A DNA stretch of 32,301 bases from the NCBI GenBank assembly GCA_002500745.1, contig DLST01000020.1, positions 369,212-401,512 of the forward strand, in the 5' to 3' direction. The DNA is from Sphingobacterium sp. UBA7855. GTDB lineage: Bacteria > Bacteroidota > Bacteroidia > Sphingobacteriales > Sphingobacteriaceae. This document shows, piece by piece, positions 1 to 8,271 of this stretch. Both the position numbers and the translations under genes were made by a program. Each line of letters opens with the position of its first letter. Position 1 is the first letter of the stretch. Under the pieces are notes generated by a model. It saw only the letters and a program-made list of their open reading frames with translations. It did no database searches and was not told the origin of the DNA.

Positions 1-7
1 TCCCTTT

Positions 8-1108
8 TTAGTTGTAATTTAAAACCTTTCTCAACAACTTAATATAAGCATTTGCAATTCTTTCCATCCCTTCATCATTTGGATGCGCGTAGTCAACCGT
101 AGAGTTCAGATCCAAATTAAGCTCTTGACTCGATAACAGAAAAAGCTGGCGAACTCCTTTTGACCTTAATTTGTTGAAAGTAGCTTTCAATACGCGGCTG
201 CTTTGCTGATATTCAGCATTTTTATCTTCATTAAAGACCTGTTCAATATTTCCAGAACTGTGTTGTGTCAAAATAATAGGCGTCTCAGGATGTTCTTTTT
301 TTAAAAACGTTACCGCATAAACCAACAAAGAATCCAGCTGCTTTTCTGTTAAAGACTTCGAAATAGCGAGATTCGGAATACAATCCAGTACATAACAGGC
401 TGCGTCCACGCTATTCATTACATTCAAAATCGGCTTTTCCAGTCGGCCATTACCCGAGAAGCACAAGTTGATTACCTCGTGCTCAAACGCACGTCCTACT
501 TGATTGGTCCAAGCCAAACCTGGCCGGCTGGTACAGGCCCCCTGGCCAATTGATGTTCCATAGACGACAATTGGCTTTTTTGGAGTAGTATGCGTATAGG
601 AGAATTTAGCTGTGCTTGGAACACCGATTCTTAACCACTTAACTGTATTATATAATGGAAGATATAAGCGATAATTAAACTTTTCATTACGACCAATATT
701 CTTCCATTTATAAGAGACAGTGTCCGAAAAATCATAGTTACCATACGCCCATTTCCATTGCTTTTTTGCTGTATCAAAAGCGTAAAGATCGACGCCGCTG
801 ACAGCAGTTGTTGGCATGTGTGGCATATTAAGCTCGCCCTCCACCTGATACTGAACAGTAATTTCGGGAGCAGATGTCTGAAAATCGATATAGAAACCCG
901 CACTATTTTTACCAAGTTCCCATACAGGTTTACGTACTTGACTTTCCAATTCATCCGGAAGTCGGTTAAAGGCAGAGAGTTTACGATTCGCCAATCTACC
1001 CTGTACATGCCCATCTTCAAGTGGTGAAAACCAACGATAATTCTCTTGCGATTTGATAGCAGAAAAAGATAACAGTAAGTATACTGTCAACACTATTCTT
1101 GAGAACAT
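8..1108 (-). CDS. Secreted SGNH/GDSL-family hydrolase with N-terminal jelly-roll-like domain
   Basis: 366 residues. Residues 1-20 form a signal peptide (short basic start, hydrophobic core, Ser-Gln junction), so the protein is exported. Residues about 25-175 lack catalytic motifs and match in layout the beta-sandwich that precedes the catalytic part in Bacteroidota SGNH hydrolases. The SGNH fold follows: G-T-S-I at 184-187 puts the nucleophile at Ser186 (a variant of the GDSL block), G-N-G at 219-221 supplies the oxyanion Asn220, and D-x-x-H at 339-342 gives Asp339 and His342. Such enzymes usually act as esterases, often removing acetyl groups from glycans; the substrate cannot be read here. 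The ATG at 1106-1108 sits right before the signal peptide. It lies downstream of kdsA on the same strand, but the kdsA terminator separates them. I saw no promoter match. Confidence 0.88.
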   Translation of the reverse strand: MFSRIVLTVYLLLSFSAIKSQENYRWFSPLEDGHVQGRLANRKLSAFNRLPDELESQVRKPVWELGKNSAGFYIDFQTSAPEITVQYQVEGELNMPHMPTTAVSGVDLYAFDTAKKQWKWAYGNYDFSDTVSYKWKNIGRNEKFNYRLYLPLYNTVKWLRIGVPSTAKFSYTHTTPKKPIVVYGTSIGQGACTSRPGLAWTNQVGRAFEHEVINLCFSGNGRLEKPILNVMNSVDAACYVLDCIPNLAISKSLTEKQLDSLLVYAVTFLKKEHPETPIILTQHSSGNIEQVFNEDKNAEYQQSSRVLKATFNKLRSKGVRQLFLLSSQELNLDLNSTVDYAHPNDEGMERIANAYIKLLRKVLNYN

Positions 1109-1145
1109 ACAATAATGAGTTTTAAGTTTGATCCAATTGATTATT

Positions 1146-1172
1146 AAAAAAGGAGCCTTTTGGCTCCCTTTT
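1146..1172 (-). terminator. Rho-independent terminator of kdsA
   Basis: Inverted repeat GGAGCC (1152-1157), TTTT loop, GGCTCC (1162-1167). Read on the minus strand the hairpin is followed by a run of T. It lies about 20 nt past the kdsA stop codon and isolates the SGNH hydrolase gene from kdsA. Confidence 0.85.
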
Positions 1173-1192
1173 GTTGCGATTTATTTATTATA

Positions 1193-2008
1193 CTATAAAA
1201 TAGCTTGTCTAACTCGTATCAGTTTTTCCATCAAACCTTCAAGCAAATCCAAATGCAACATATTCGCTCCATCAGACTTCGCATTTGCTGGATCGGGATG
1301 GGTTTCGATGAATAGACCGTCAGCTCCTACTGCAATTGCAGCTTTTGCTATTGTTTCAATTAAAGCTGGCTTCCCTCCTGTTACACCAGACGTCTGATTG
1401 GGCTGTTGCAAAGAGTGTGTGCAGTCCATTATTGTAGGCACATTAAAATCACGCATTTCCGGAATTCCGCGATAATCTACAATAAGATCCTGATAACCAA
1501 ATGTGTTGCCACGATCAGTTAAAAAAACCTTTTCATTGCCTGATTCCAAAATTTTATCGACTGCGAATTTCATGGACCCGGCACTCAAAAATTGTCCTTT
1601 TTTGACATTAACGACCTTATTTGTTTTTGCCGCAGCAACTAACAAATCAGTTTGCCGGCATAAAAAAGCTGGAATTTGAAGAACATCAACATATGCAGCA
1701 GCCATTTCTGCCTCATGGCTTTCATGAATATCCGTCACCGTCGGAATCCCAAAGGTATTACCAACCTTTTCCAAAATTTTCAATGCCTTTTCATCACCAA
1801 TACCCATGAAGGAATCTAGGCGAGATCGATTGGCCTTACGATAAGACCCCTTAAAAATGTAAGGAATATGAAGTTTATCTGTAATAGTAACAATCTTTTC
1901 AGCGATACGCAAAGCGATTTCTTCTCCTTCAATCGCACAAGGCCCCGCCATTAAAAAGAAATTCTGCGATGTTCCGTTCTTAATTTCAGGAATGTATTTG
2001 TTAATCAT
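1193..2008 (-). CDS. kdsA: 3-deoxy-8-phosphooctulonate (KDO-8-P) synthase, metal-dependent type
   Basis: 271 residues, full family length. It condenses phosphoenolpyruvate with D-arabinose 5-phosphate to KDO 8-phosphate, the committed step to the KDO of the lipopolysaccharide core; cytoplasmic. Landmarks are A-G-P-C-A-I-E at 21-27, K-A-N-R-S at 58-62, Q-I-P-A-F-L-C-R-Q-T-D at 111-121 and the E-T-H-P-D-P block at 235-240. Cys24, with His198, Glu235 and Asp246, matches the metal ligands of the Aquifex-type enzyme (Cys11, His185, Glu222, Asp233), whereas the E. coli type has Asn in place of the Cys; so this is predicted to be metal-dependent. It starts 14 nt after the recQ stop codon and is probably co-transcribed with recQ. 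kdsD, which makes its substrate, diverges from recQ 2.3 kb away. Confidence 0.97.
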   Translation of the reverse strand: MINKYIPEIKNGTSQNFFLMAGPCAIEGEEIALRIAEKIVTITDKLHIPYIFKGSYRKANRSRLDSFMGIGDEKALKILEKVGNTFGIPTVTDIHESHEAEMAAAYVDVLQIPAFLCRQTDLLVAAAKTNKVVNVKKGQFLSAGSMKFAVDKILESGNEKVFLTDRGNTFGYQDLIVDYRGIPEMRDFNVPTIMDCTHSLQQPNQTSGVTGGKPALIETIAKAAIAVGADGLFIETHPDPANAKSDGANMLHLDLLEGLMEKLIRVRQAIL

Positions 2009-2022
2009 ATCATTATAAATAA

Positions 2023-4212
2023 TTAATTGCCAAGCTCTGATAAAAATTTTATCCGCATCAATTGGAGATCCTCATAGCTATAGTCATCGCCTCCAAGTTC
2101 TTTCAATGCATTATTAATTGAATCAGTCTCCGCCGTCTTAAAATAGTCATACACCTCATCCTGACGATCCTCATCAATAATCTCGTCAATAAAATAATTG
2201 ATATTTATTTTGGTACCCGCATTTACGATGGTCTCAATTTCCTTCAATATTTCCTCATAAGTAATGCCCTTAGCTGAAGCAATATCATCCAAAGCTATTT
2301 TACGATCAATATTTTGAATGATAGATACCTTTAACGCGGATTTATTCGCTGTACTCTTAATGACAAGATCCACAGGTCTGTCAATTTCATTCTCCTCCAC
2401 GTACGCTTTAATCAACGCAATAAAGGGCGGCCCAAATTTAATCGCTTTGCCATTTCCTACACCTTGAATCTGTTTCAATTCATCTATGCTAATCGGATAA
2501 TGTGTACACATCTCTTCGAGCGAAGGATCCTGAAAAATGACAAAAGGAGGTAAAGCTTTTCCCTTTGCTATTTTCTTCCGCAGGTCTTTCAACATGCCCA
2601 GCAAAACCGTGTCTAATGCCCCTGTACCATGCCCCGCATCGTCCGAACTTGTTTGGTCACCACCTTCTATTGGACGATTTAAGACAAATTTTAGTTGATA
2701 AGGATTGGCTATATAATGCCTACCAATATCTGTCAATTTTAAAAGACCATAATGATCAATATCTTTTTCAATAAAATTATCGAGAACAGCCTGTCTAACC
2801 AAAGATTTCCAATAGATAACGCCTTTGTCTTTCCCCTTTCCAAATAAGCGATGCTCATCATGCTTATAGGAAGACACCGGTTGATTATTTTGTCCCATCA
2901 TTACGTTGATCACGTGATGATCATCAAACTTCTCTCCCTGCTCCTGAATGAATCCAAGTACATCACGCAATGACTCCTCCGCCTCAAAATATTCCTTCGC
3001 GGAGCGGCAGTTATCGCACATGTTATTACACCCCTGTTCATCAAAATTTTCTCCGAAATAATGAAGGATCTGTTTACGACGACAAACAGCAGACTCGGAA
3101 TAATCGATAACTTCTTTTAAGATCTGTGTACCAATCTCCCGTTCAGCCACAGGTTTATCTTTCATAAACTTAGTGAGTTTCTCTACGTCCTTTTCGGAGT
3201 AAAAAGCCAAACAGTAACCATCCCCCCCATCACGTCCAGCACGCCCAGTTTCCTGATAATATCCTTCCATAGATTTAGGGATATCGTGATGAATCACATA
3301 GCGAACATCCGGTTTGTCAATTCCCATACCGAAAGCAATTGTAGCCACAATCACTTCAACGTCCTCCATCAGAAATTTATCCTGTGTATCCGCTCTGGTT
3401 TTAGCATCTAAGCCCGCATGGTAAGGTAAAGCTTTAATCCCATTTAAGTTTAAAACCTCGCTAATCTCCTCCACTTTCTTACGGCTTAAGCAGTAGACGA
3501 TGCCTGTTTTTCCAGATTTTGTTTTAATAAAACGAACAATCTCTTTAACGACATCTTTTTTGGGCCTTACCTCATAATATAAATTACTGCGATTAAATGA
3601 TGATTTAAACAAAACAGCATCATTCATCTGTAAATTTTTACGAATATCCGACTGCACCTTTGGGGTAGCGGTAGCGGTAAGTGCAATAATCGGAATATTG
3701 GGCCCTATTTCATTAATTACCTGGCGAATTTTACGATATTCTGGTCTGAAATCGTGCCCCCATTCCGAAATACAATGCGCTTCATCAACAGCAACAAAAG
3801 ATACTTTTATCTGATGTAAAAACTCCAAATTTTCTTGCTTGGCAAGCGATTCAGGAGCAACATACAGCAACTTAGTTTTTCCAGCAACTACATCATCCTT
3901 AACCCTTGTAATCTCACTCTTATTTAAAGAAGAATTCAAAAAATGAGCGATACTGTCTTCGCCACCGAATGCACGAAGTTGATCTACTTGGTTTTTCATT
4001 AAAGCTATCAGCGGCGAGATCACAATTGCAGTCCCTTCACTCATGAGTGCAGGAAGTTGGTAGCAAATTGATTTCCCTCCCCCGGTAGGCATAATTACAA
4101 ACGTGTCTCTTCGCTGAAGGATACTCGTTATAATAGCCTCTTGATCTCCTTTAAAAGTATCAAAACCAAAAAAATCTTGTAAATTGTCGAAAAGTGATTT
4201 TTCTATTTCCAT
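2023..4212 (-). CDS. recQ: ATP-dependent DNA helicase RecQ
   Basis: 729 residues. A superfamily 2 helicase that unwinds DNA 3' to 5' in recombination and replication-fork repair. Seen: Walker A T-G-G-G-K-S at 43-48, D-E-A-H at 143-146 followed by the RecQ-specific aromatic-rich loop (C-I-S-E-W-G-H-D-F-R-P, 147-157), the arginine-finger motif Q-E-T-G-R-A-G-R-D at 320-328, the four zinc cysteines of the RQC region (Cys377, 395, 399, 402), a winged-helix segment about 410-515, and an HRDC domain about 532-605. About 120 further residues follow the HRDC domain and look like a helical DNA-binding tail found in longer RecQ proteins. It is first in a minus-strand unit with kdsA. A TAnnTTTG box lies only 12 nt from the ATG. 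Confidence 0.97.
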   Translation of the reverse strand: MEIEKSLFDNLQDFFGFDTFKGDQEAIITSILQRRDTFVIMPTGGGKSICYQLPALMSEGTAIVISPLIALMKNQVDQLRAFGGEDSIAHFLNSSLNKSEITRVKDDVVAGKTKLLYVAPESLAKQENLEFLHQIKVSFVAVDEAHCISEWGHDFRPEYRKIRQVINEIGPNIPIIALTATATPKVQSDIRKNLQMNDAVLFKSSFNRSNLYYEVRPKKDVVKEIVRFIKTKSGKTGIVYCLSRKKVEEISEVLNLNGIKALPYHAGLDAKTRADTQDKFLMEDVEVIVATIAFGMGIDKPDVRYVIHHDIPKSMEGYYQETGRAGRDGGDGYCLAFYSEKDVEKLTKFMKDKPVAEREIGTQILKEVIDYSESAVCRRKQILHYFGENFDEQGCNNMCDNCRSAKEYFEAEESLRDVLGFIQEQGEKFDDHHVINVMMGQNNQPVSSYKHDEHRLFGKGKDKGVIYWKSLVRQAVLDNFIEKDIDHYGLLKLTDIGRHYIANPYQLKFVLNRPIEGGDQTSSDDAGHGTGALDTVLLGMLKDLRKKIAKGKALPPFVIFQDPSLEEMCTHYPISIDELKQIQGVGNGKAIKFGPPFIALIKAYVEENEIDRPVDLVIKSTANKSALKVSIIQNIDRKIALDDIASAKGITYEEILKEIETIVNAGTKININYFIDEIIDEDRQDEVYDYFKTAETDSINNALKELGGDDYSYEDLQLMRIKFLSELGN

Positions 4213-4313
4213 TGCGCCTTGGGCAAAAATAAGATAGATAAATGAAGAAATAATCTTGAAAAATAATCTATTTTTGCAATCTATTCTAATATATAAAAGT
4301 AAGAGTATTTTTT
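4213..4313. promoter_or_regulatory. Divergent promoter region between recQ and kdsD
   Basis: A 101 bp gap between outward-facing genes. A minus-strand TATTTTTG box (4224-4231) faces recQ and a plus-strand TATTTTTG box (4269-4276) faces kdsD; both fit the Bacteroidota -7 consensus TAnnTTTG. I found no good TTTG -33 box at 19-21 nt for either, so these are -7 matches only. The recQ box would leave a very short leader. Confidence 0.45.
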
Positions 4314-5279
4314 GTGAAAAACAACTACGAAATAAAAAATATAGCTATTCAAGCTATTCAAGAAGAAGCCAAAGCAGTAGCTGCCTTAGCCCAATATATT
4401 GATGATGATTTTGTTACCATTGTTAATCGCATATTAAATCTACAAGGAAGGGTTGTCGTTACTGGGATTGGCAAAAGTGCTATTATTGCACAGAAGATAG
4501 TAGCGACCCTAAATTCGACTGGAACGCCATCAATCTTCATGCATGCAGCTGATGCTATTCATGGCGATCTCGGAATCATCCAGCAAAATGATTTAATTAT
4601 TGCCATCTCAAAAAGTGGCAATACACCCGAGATTAAAGTACTGGTTCCCTTTTTAAAGCAAACAAAGAATGTATTGATTGCTTTGGTCGGAAATACAGCA
4701 TCCTATTTGGCAAAAAATGCCGACTACATCTTGAACACCACGGTCGAAAAAGAAGCGTGCCCCAACAATCTGGCCCCCACCTCGAGTACAACGGCGCAAT
4801 TAGCCATGGGTGATGCACTTGCTGTCGTATTACAGGAATGCCGCGATTTCACAGACAGAGATTTCGCGAAATATCATCCTGGCGGAGCATTAGGCAAAAA
4901 ATTGTATTTAAGAGTGGGCGATCTGTCTGATCAGAATGGAAAACCTAGCGTCCAACAGCAGGCCACTGTCAGCGATATTATCATTACCATTACACAATTT
5001 AGACTGGGTGCAGTAGCTGTACTGGACGGTGACCGTATCATTGGCATTATCACCGATGGCGATATAAGACGCATGTTAGAAAAACACACCGATCTCGGAA
5101 GTGTAACAGCCGGAGATATTATGGGAAAATCACCCAAAATCATCGATAAAAATGAACTCGCGGCAAATGCCCTTCATATTATGCGCGAAAATAACATCAC
5201 GCAACTATTGGTATCCGACAAAAATGATTATGACGGCATTATTCACATTCAGGACCTACTTAAAGAGGGTATAATATAA
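4314..5279 (+). CDS. kdsD: D-arabinose 5-phosphate isomerase (KpsF/GutQ family)
   Basis: 321 residues. It converts ribulose 5-phosphate to arabinose 5-phosphate, the substrate of KdsA. An SIS domain fills about 30-175 with G-I-G-K-S at 51-55, H-A-A-D-A-I-H-G-D-L-G at 77-87 and the sugar-phosphate loop S-K-S-G-N-T at 99-104. Two CBS motifs follow (about 205-318; I-I-G-I-I-T-D-G-D-I-R-R is the first core). This SIS plus double-CBS layout and the length are typical of KdsD. The start is GTG at 4314-4316; no in-frame ATG lies close by, and the N-terminus from there matches the family. Divergent from the recQ-kdsA unit, so two KDO genes flank recQ. Pathway placement is firm; the symbol rests on family likeness. 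Confidence 0.93.
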   Translation: MKNNYEIKNIAIQAIQEEAKAVAALAQYIDDDFVTIVNRILNLQGRVVVTGIGKSAIIAQKIVATLNSTGTPSIFMHAADAIHGDLGIIQQNDLIIAISKSGNTPEIKVLVPFLKQTKNVLIALVGNTASYLAKNADYILNTTVEKEACPNNLAPTSSTTAQLAMGDALAVVLQECRDFTDRDFAKYHPGGALGKKLYLRVGDLSDQNGKPSVQQQATVSDIIITITQFRLGAVAVLDGDRIIGIITDGDIRRMLEKHTDLGSVTAGDIMGKSPKIIDKNELAANALHIMRENNITQLLVSDKNDYDGIIHIQDLLKEGII

Positions 5280-5323
5280 CTGTAATAAAGTTGTTAGATA
5301 GGAGATTAATAGGCAATAAATAC

Positions 5324-5331
5324 TACATTTG
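5324..5331 (+). promoter_or_regulatory. Candidate -7 box (TACATTTG) for the DUF1573 gene
   Basis: Exact TAnnTTTG match about 47 nt upstream of the ATG. No TTTG -33 element at the expected distance, so only tentative. Confidence 0.35.
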
Positions 5332-5377
5332 GCATATCAGTTGTTCTATTTTAATCATAAAGTAATATCTTAGAAGC

Positions 5378-5752
5378 ATGAAAAAGTATATAACAATTTT
5401 AGCAGTGATCATTTCCTTTATCGGTTTCTCGTCTATGCAGGCCGGCCAAGGGGAATTTAAATTCGAAAAAGAAACCCACGATTTTGGAAAAATACCGGCA
5501 GGCACACCCGTTTCGTATAATTTCAAATTTTCAAATACTGGTAATGAGCCAATTATTATTTCAAACGTTGTCCCAACGTGTGGTTGTTCAGTAGCAGAAT
5601 TCACAAAAACCCCAATTAAACCGGGTGAAAGCGGCACCATCAAAGTGACCTATAATGCAGCTGCCAAAGCTCCATTCACAAAGAGCTTTACCGTGCAATC
5701 GAATACCAAGACTCCTGTAAAAACCCTCTACATTAAGGGTATAGTGGAATAA
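5378..5752 (+). CDS. Exported DUF1573 (Ig-like) protein
   Basis: 124 residues. Residues 1-22 form a signal peptide (Lys-Lys, hydrophobic stretch, Met-Gln-Ala). The rest is one DUF1573 domain of Ig/ASH-like beta-sandwich type, recognised by T-H-D-F-G-K-I near residue 33, the F-x-F-x-N-x-G strand (F-K-F-S-N-T-G-N-E-P) and the P-T-C-G-C-S block in mid-protein. Such small periplasmic or surface proteins are very common in Bacteroidota and their role is not established. The paired cysteines C-G-C are a family hallmark. It is a single-gene unit closed by a strong terminator 20 nt after the stop codon. Confidence 0.88.
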   Translation: MKKYITILAVIISFIGFSSMQAGQGEFKFEKETHDFGKIPAGTPVSYNFKFSNTGNEPIIISNVVPTCGCSVAEFTKTPIKPGESGTIKVTYNAAAKAPFTKSFTVQSNTKTPVKTLYIKGIVE

Positions 5753-5772
5753 TAACATTGGAAATATAAAAC

Positions 5773-5806
5773 AAAAAAAGCCACATCATGATGTGGCTTT
5801 TTTTGT
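5773..5806. terminator. Rho-independent terminator after the DUF1573 gene
   Basis: Perfect palindrome GCCACAT-CATG-ATGTGGC (5780-5797) with A-run before and T-run after. Positioned for the plus-strand gene ending at 5752; it would also work on the minus strand. Confidence 0.9.
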
Positions 5807-5817
5807 TTTATTTTGGT

Positions 5818-5825
5818 TAAATTTG
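5818..5825 (+). promoter_or_regulatory. Candidate -7 box (TAAATTTG) for the aminotransferase gene
   Basis: Exact TAnnTTTG match 25 nt before the ATG, directly after the preceding terminator. A proper -33 TTTG at 19-21 nt is absent; the nearest TTTG is 12 nt away in the terminator T-run. Confidence 0.45.
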
Positions 5826-5850
5826 CACGACTAATTTTAAAAAAACTATA

Positions 5851-7050
5851 ATGCCAGTACTATCAGAAAAAGGGCTTAATATGCCTGCGTCACCAATCAG
5901 AAAACTGACGCCGTATGCTGATCAAGCAAAAAAAGAAGGTAAGAAGATATACCACCTTAATATCGGACAGCCTGATATCCAGACGCCTGAAGTTATGCTC
6001 AATGCTTTGAAAAATATAGAGTTCAAAGTTTGGGCCTATACGCCATCTGAAGGTACTGCTTCCTATCGGAAAAAATTAGCTGAATATTATAATAAACTAA
6101 ATTATAATATCGAGCCTACAGATATATTAGTAACAAACGGTGGTTCGGAAGCCATTACAATTGCAATGCAGGCCTGCTTGAATGAAGGCGAAGAAATTAT
6201 TATTCCAGAACCATTCTACGCAAATTATAACGGTTTTGCCTGCTCCTCAGATGTAGTGATTAAACCCATCATGTCATACATTGAAAACGGATTTGCCCTC
6301 CCTTCTATCGCTGAGTTTGAAAAAGTAATTACGCCCAAAACCAAAGCGATCTGTATCTGCAACCCCAATAACCCGACGGGTTATCTTTATTCGAGAGCAG
6401 AATTAGAGGCTTTACGCGAGCTTTGCTTAAAATATGACCTTTACCTATTCTCGGATGAAGCTTATCGCGAATTCTGCTATGACGGTAGAGAGTTTATTTC
6501 TCCAATGCATTTAGAAGGGCTCGAAAACAATGTTGTTATCTTCGATACGGTATCAAAACGTTACTCTGCATGCGGTGCCCGCATTGGATGTATCATCACA
6601 AAAAATAAAGAATTATACCAAACCGCACTTAAATTTGCTCAAGCTCGCTTAAGCCCTTCTTTGGAAGGACAGATTGCAGGCGAAGCAGCTGTCGATACAC
6701 CCGACAGCTATTTTGAAGCGGTGTCGAAGGAATATACAGCGCGCAGAGATACCCTCGTGAAAGGACTTAATGCCATTGAAGGGGTCTATTGCCCAAATCC
6801 TGGAGGAGCATTTTACGTCGTCGCCAAACTACCAATTGACCATGCAGACAGATTTTGCCAATGGATGCTGGAAGAATTTTCGTATAACAATGAAACAGTC
6901 ATGATGGCTCCAGCTACGGGTTTCTACAGCACAGCGGAAGCTGGTATAAATGAAGTGAGACTCGCCTACGTACTGAATCAAGGTGATCTTAATAATGCCC
7001 TAATTTGTTTAGAAAAAGCACTTGAAGTTTATCCAGGACGAACAAATTAA
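5851..7050 (+). CDS. Pyridoxal-phosphate-dependent class I/II aminotransferase
   Basis: 399 residues, the usual length of fold-type I aminotransferases. Seen: N-G-G-S-E at 96-100 (cofactor phosphate contact), N-P-N-N-P-T-G at 171-177, S-D-E-A-Y at 201-205 (Asp202 and Tyr205 contact the pyridine ring), the Schiff-base lysine Lys236 in S-K-R-Y-S, Arg244 in G-A-R-I-G, and Arg370 (N-E-V-R), the residue that binds the substrate carboxylate. The sequence is closest in character to the aspartate/tyrosine/aromatic group, but the amino acid specificity cannot be read reliably. It is monocistronic: its own -7 box lies upstream and a hairpin follows. Confidence 0.9.
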   Translation: MPVLSEKGLNMPASPIRKLTPYADQAKKEGKKIYHLNIGQPDIQTPEVMLNALKNIEFKVWAYTPSEGTASYRKKLAEYYNKLNYNIEPTDILVTNGGSEAITIAMQACLNEGEEIIIPEPFYANYNGFACSSDVVIKPIMSYIENGFALPSIAEFEKVITPKTKAICICNPNNPTGYLYSRAELEALRELCLKYDLYLFSDEAYREFCYDGREFISPMHLEGLENNVVIFDTVSKRYSACGARIGCIITKNKELYQTALKFAQARLSPSLEGQIAGEAAVDTPDSYFEAVSKEYTARRDTLVKGLNAIEGVYCPNPGGAFYVVAKLPIDHADRFCQWMLEEFSYNNETVMMAPATGFYSTAEAGINEVRLAYVLNQGDLNNALICLEKALEVYPGRTN

Positions 7051-7071
7051 TAAGGAATCGAAGCAGTTAGG

Positions 7072-7103
7072 AAAGGCGGACCAGTTATGGTTCGCCTTTT
7101 TCT
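7072..7103 (+). terminator. Rho-independent terminator of the aminotransferase gene
   Basis: AAAGGCGGACC (7072-7082), loop AGTTAT, GGTTCGCCTTT (7089-7099) with one G-T pair, then T-rich sequence; 22 nt after the stop codon. Confidence 0.85.
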
Positions 7104-7214
7104 TTAACCATATATCCATTACTTTAAAACAATGCTCGGTATCCTTTTTTAAAAAAAACAAAACAAATTTTTAAAGCACCTTGTTCTTATCATAGTAACT
7201 AAAAGATATTGCAT

Positions 7215-7508
7215 ATGGATAAATTGAAGAAATTCCAATTGATGGAAAAAATAGCAAGAGAGTTAGAAGATGTCCGGAATAGTCAACAAGCTGTTTTAGA
7301 AAAAATAGGCAAAATCGAAGTTGATAACATCGAACTGGGCGACAAGAATATTGAAAAGACAATTCCCGATATCTATCAACGTACAGCAGATAATTCGGAT
7401 GCTATCAAAGCTCTTCTGGAATCATTTCAAGAACAAACAGAGGAATTTGGAGAAAAAAATAATGTGGGTAAGTTATTAGAACAACAACAAATTAATAGTG
7501 TGAAATAG
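7215..7508 (+). CDS. Small helical protein of unknown function
   Basis: 97 residues from the ATG at 7215; an in-frame TTG two codons upstream is a less likely start. I do not recognise a family. The sequence is highly charged, without Gly-rich loops, cysteines, signal peptide or membrane segment. Residues about 1-45 (Lys/Glu/Leu/Ile in heptad-like spacing) and 55-90 look alpha-helical and may form a short coiled coil; the middle (D-N-I-E-L-G-D-K-N-I-E-K) is a probable turn. It stands alone, between the aminotransferase terminator and the inverted repeat shared with cmk. An uninterrupted frame with ordinary codon use and a terminator of its own support a real gene. Confidence 0.65.
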   Translation: MDKLKKFQLMEKIARELEDVRNSQQAVLEKIGKIEVDNIELGDKNIEKTIPDIYQRTADNSDAIKALLESFQEQTEEFGEKNNVGKLLEQQQINSVK

Positions 7509-7535
7509 TTAACCTCAAAACACTGATAAGAAAAT

Positions 7536-7570
7536 AAGCGGGGGAGATTGATCAATCTCTCCCGCTTATT
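7536..7570. terminator. Bidirectional terminator between convergent genes
   Basis: Near-perfect 32 nt palindrome (AAGCGGGGGAGATTGA, 7536-7551, against TCAATCTCTCCCGCTT, 7552-7567; one G-T pair) between the 97-residue protein gene and cmk. A-rich on the left and T-rich on the right, so it can serve both strands. Confidence 0.85.
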
Positions 7571-7575
7571 TGTAT

Positions 7576-8271
7576 TTATGCTTGAGTTTTTGCGGCCCTC
7601 GCTTTCAAATATTCTTCTTCAACAAATTGCAATTGCTGTTCAGGCGTTAAATTGGAATTGTCCAATACAATTGCATCATCTGCTTGCCGTAATGGACTTT
7701 CAGCCCGTGTACTGTCGATTCGGTCACGTGTCGCTAAATTTTCAACGACTTCTTCTAATGTTACATCTTCCCCTTTTTCGGTTAATTCAAGGTAACGCCT
7801 CGCCGCCCGAACTTTAGGATCAGCAGTCATAAATATCTTGAGATCAGCATCGGGAAAAACGGTGGTCCCTATATCCCGGCCATCCATAATAATGTTCCTT
7901 CTGCTTCCCAGCTTTTGCTGTTGCGCAACCATGGCTACGCGAACGGCTTTAATTGCGCTCACATCGCTCACTTTATCCGAAATATACATCTGACGAATCT
8001 CTTCAGAGATATCCTCTTCATTTAAATGAATTTCCGTTTTTACTGCATTGGGTATAAAGTCAATATGAATATCTTTCAGCGCACTTTCAATAGTCTCTTG
8101 ATCATCCAGGTCAATGTTATGACGGATAAAATAGAGCGTAACGGCTCTATACATTGCACCGCTGTCAATAAATGCAAATTTCAGTTTTTTCGCTAAAGAT
8201 TTGGCTAATGTGCTTTTACCACACGATGAAAATCCGTCTATTGCGATAATGAAATTGTGACGCCCGCTCAT
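7576..8271 (-). CDS. cmk: Cytidylate kinase
   Basis: 231 residues, the usual size for bacterial (d)CMP kinase. It phosphorylates CMP and dCMP with ATP in pyrimidine salvage and DNA precursor supply; cytoplasmic. Seen: P-loop G-F-S-S-C-G-K-S-T at 13-21, CMP-binding D-S-G-A-M-Y-R at 36-42, D-G-R-D-I-G-T at 130-136 and the arginine-rich lid A-A-R-R-Y near 157-160. The P-loop has F-S-S-C in place of the commoner P-x-G-S-G run. Its ATG shares one base with the stop codon of the upstream 137-residue gene (TAATG), implying translational coupling. It is last in the topA operon and ends at the bidirectional terminator. Confidence 0.96.
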   Translation of the reverse strand: MSGRHNFIIAIDGFSSCGKSTLAKSLAKKLKFAFIDSGAMYRAVTLYFIRHNIDLDDQETIESALKDIHIDFIPNAVKTEIHLNEEDISEEIRQMYISDKVSDVSAIKAVRVAMVAQQQKLGSRRNIIMDGRDIGTTVFPDADLKIFMTADPKVRAARRYLELTEKGEDVTLEEVVENLATRDRIDSTRAESPLRQADDAIVLDNSNLTPEQQLQFVEEEYLKARAAKTQA

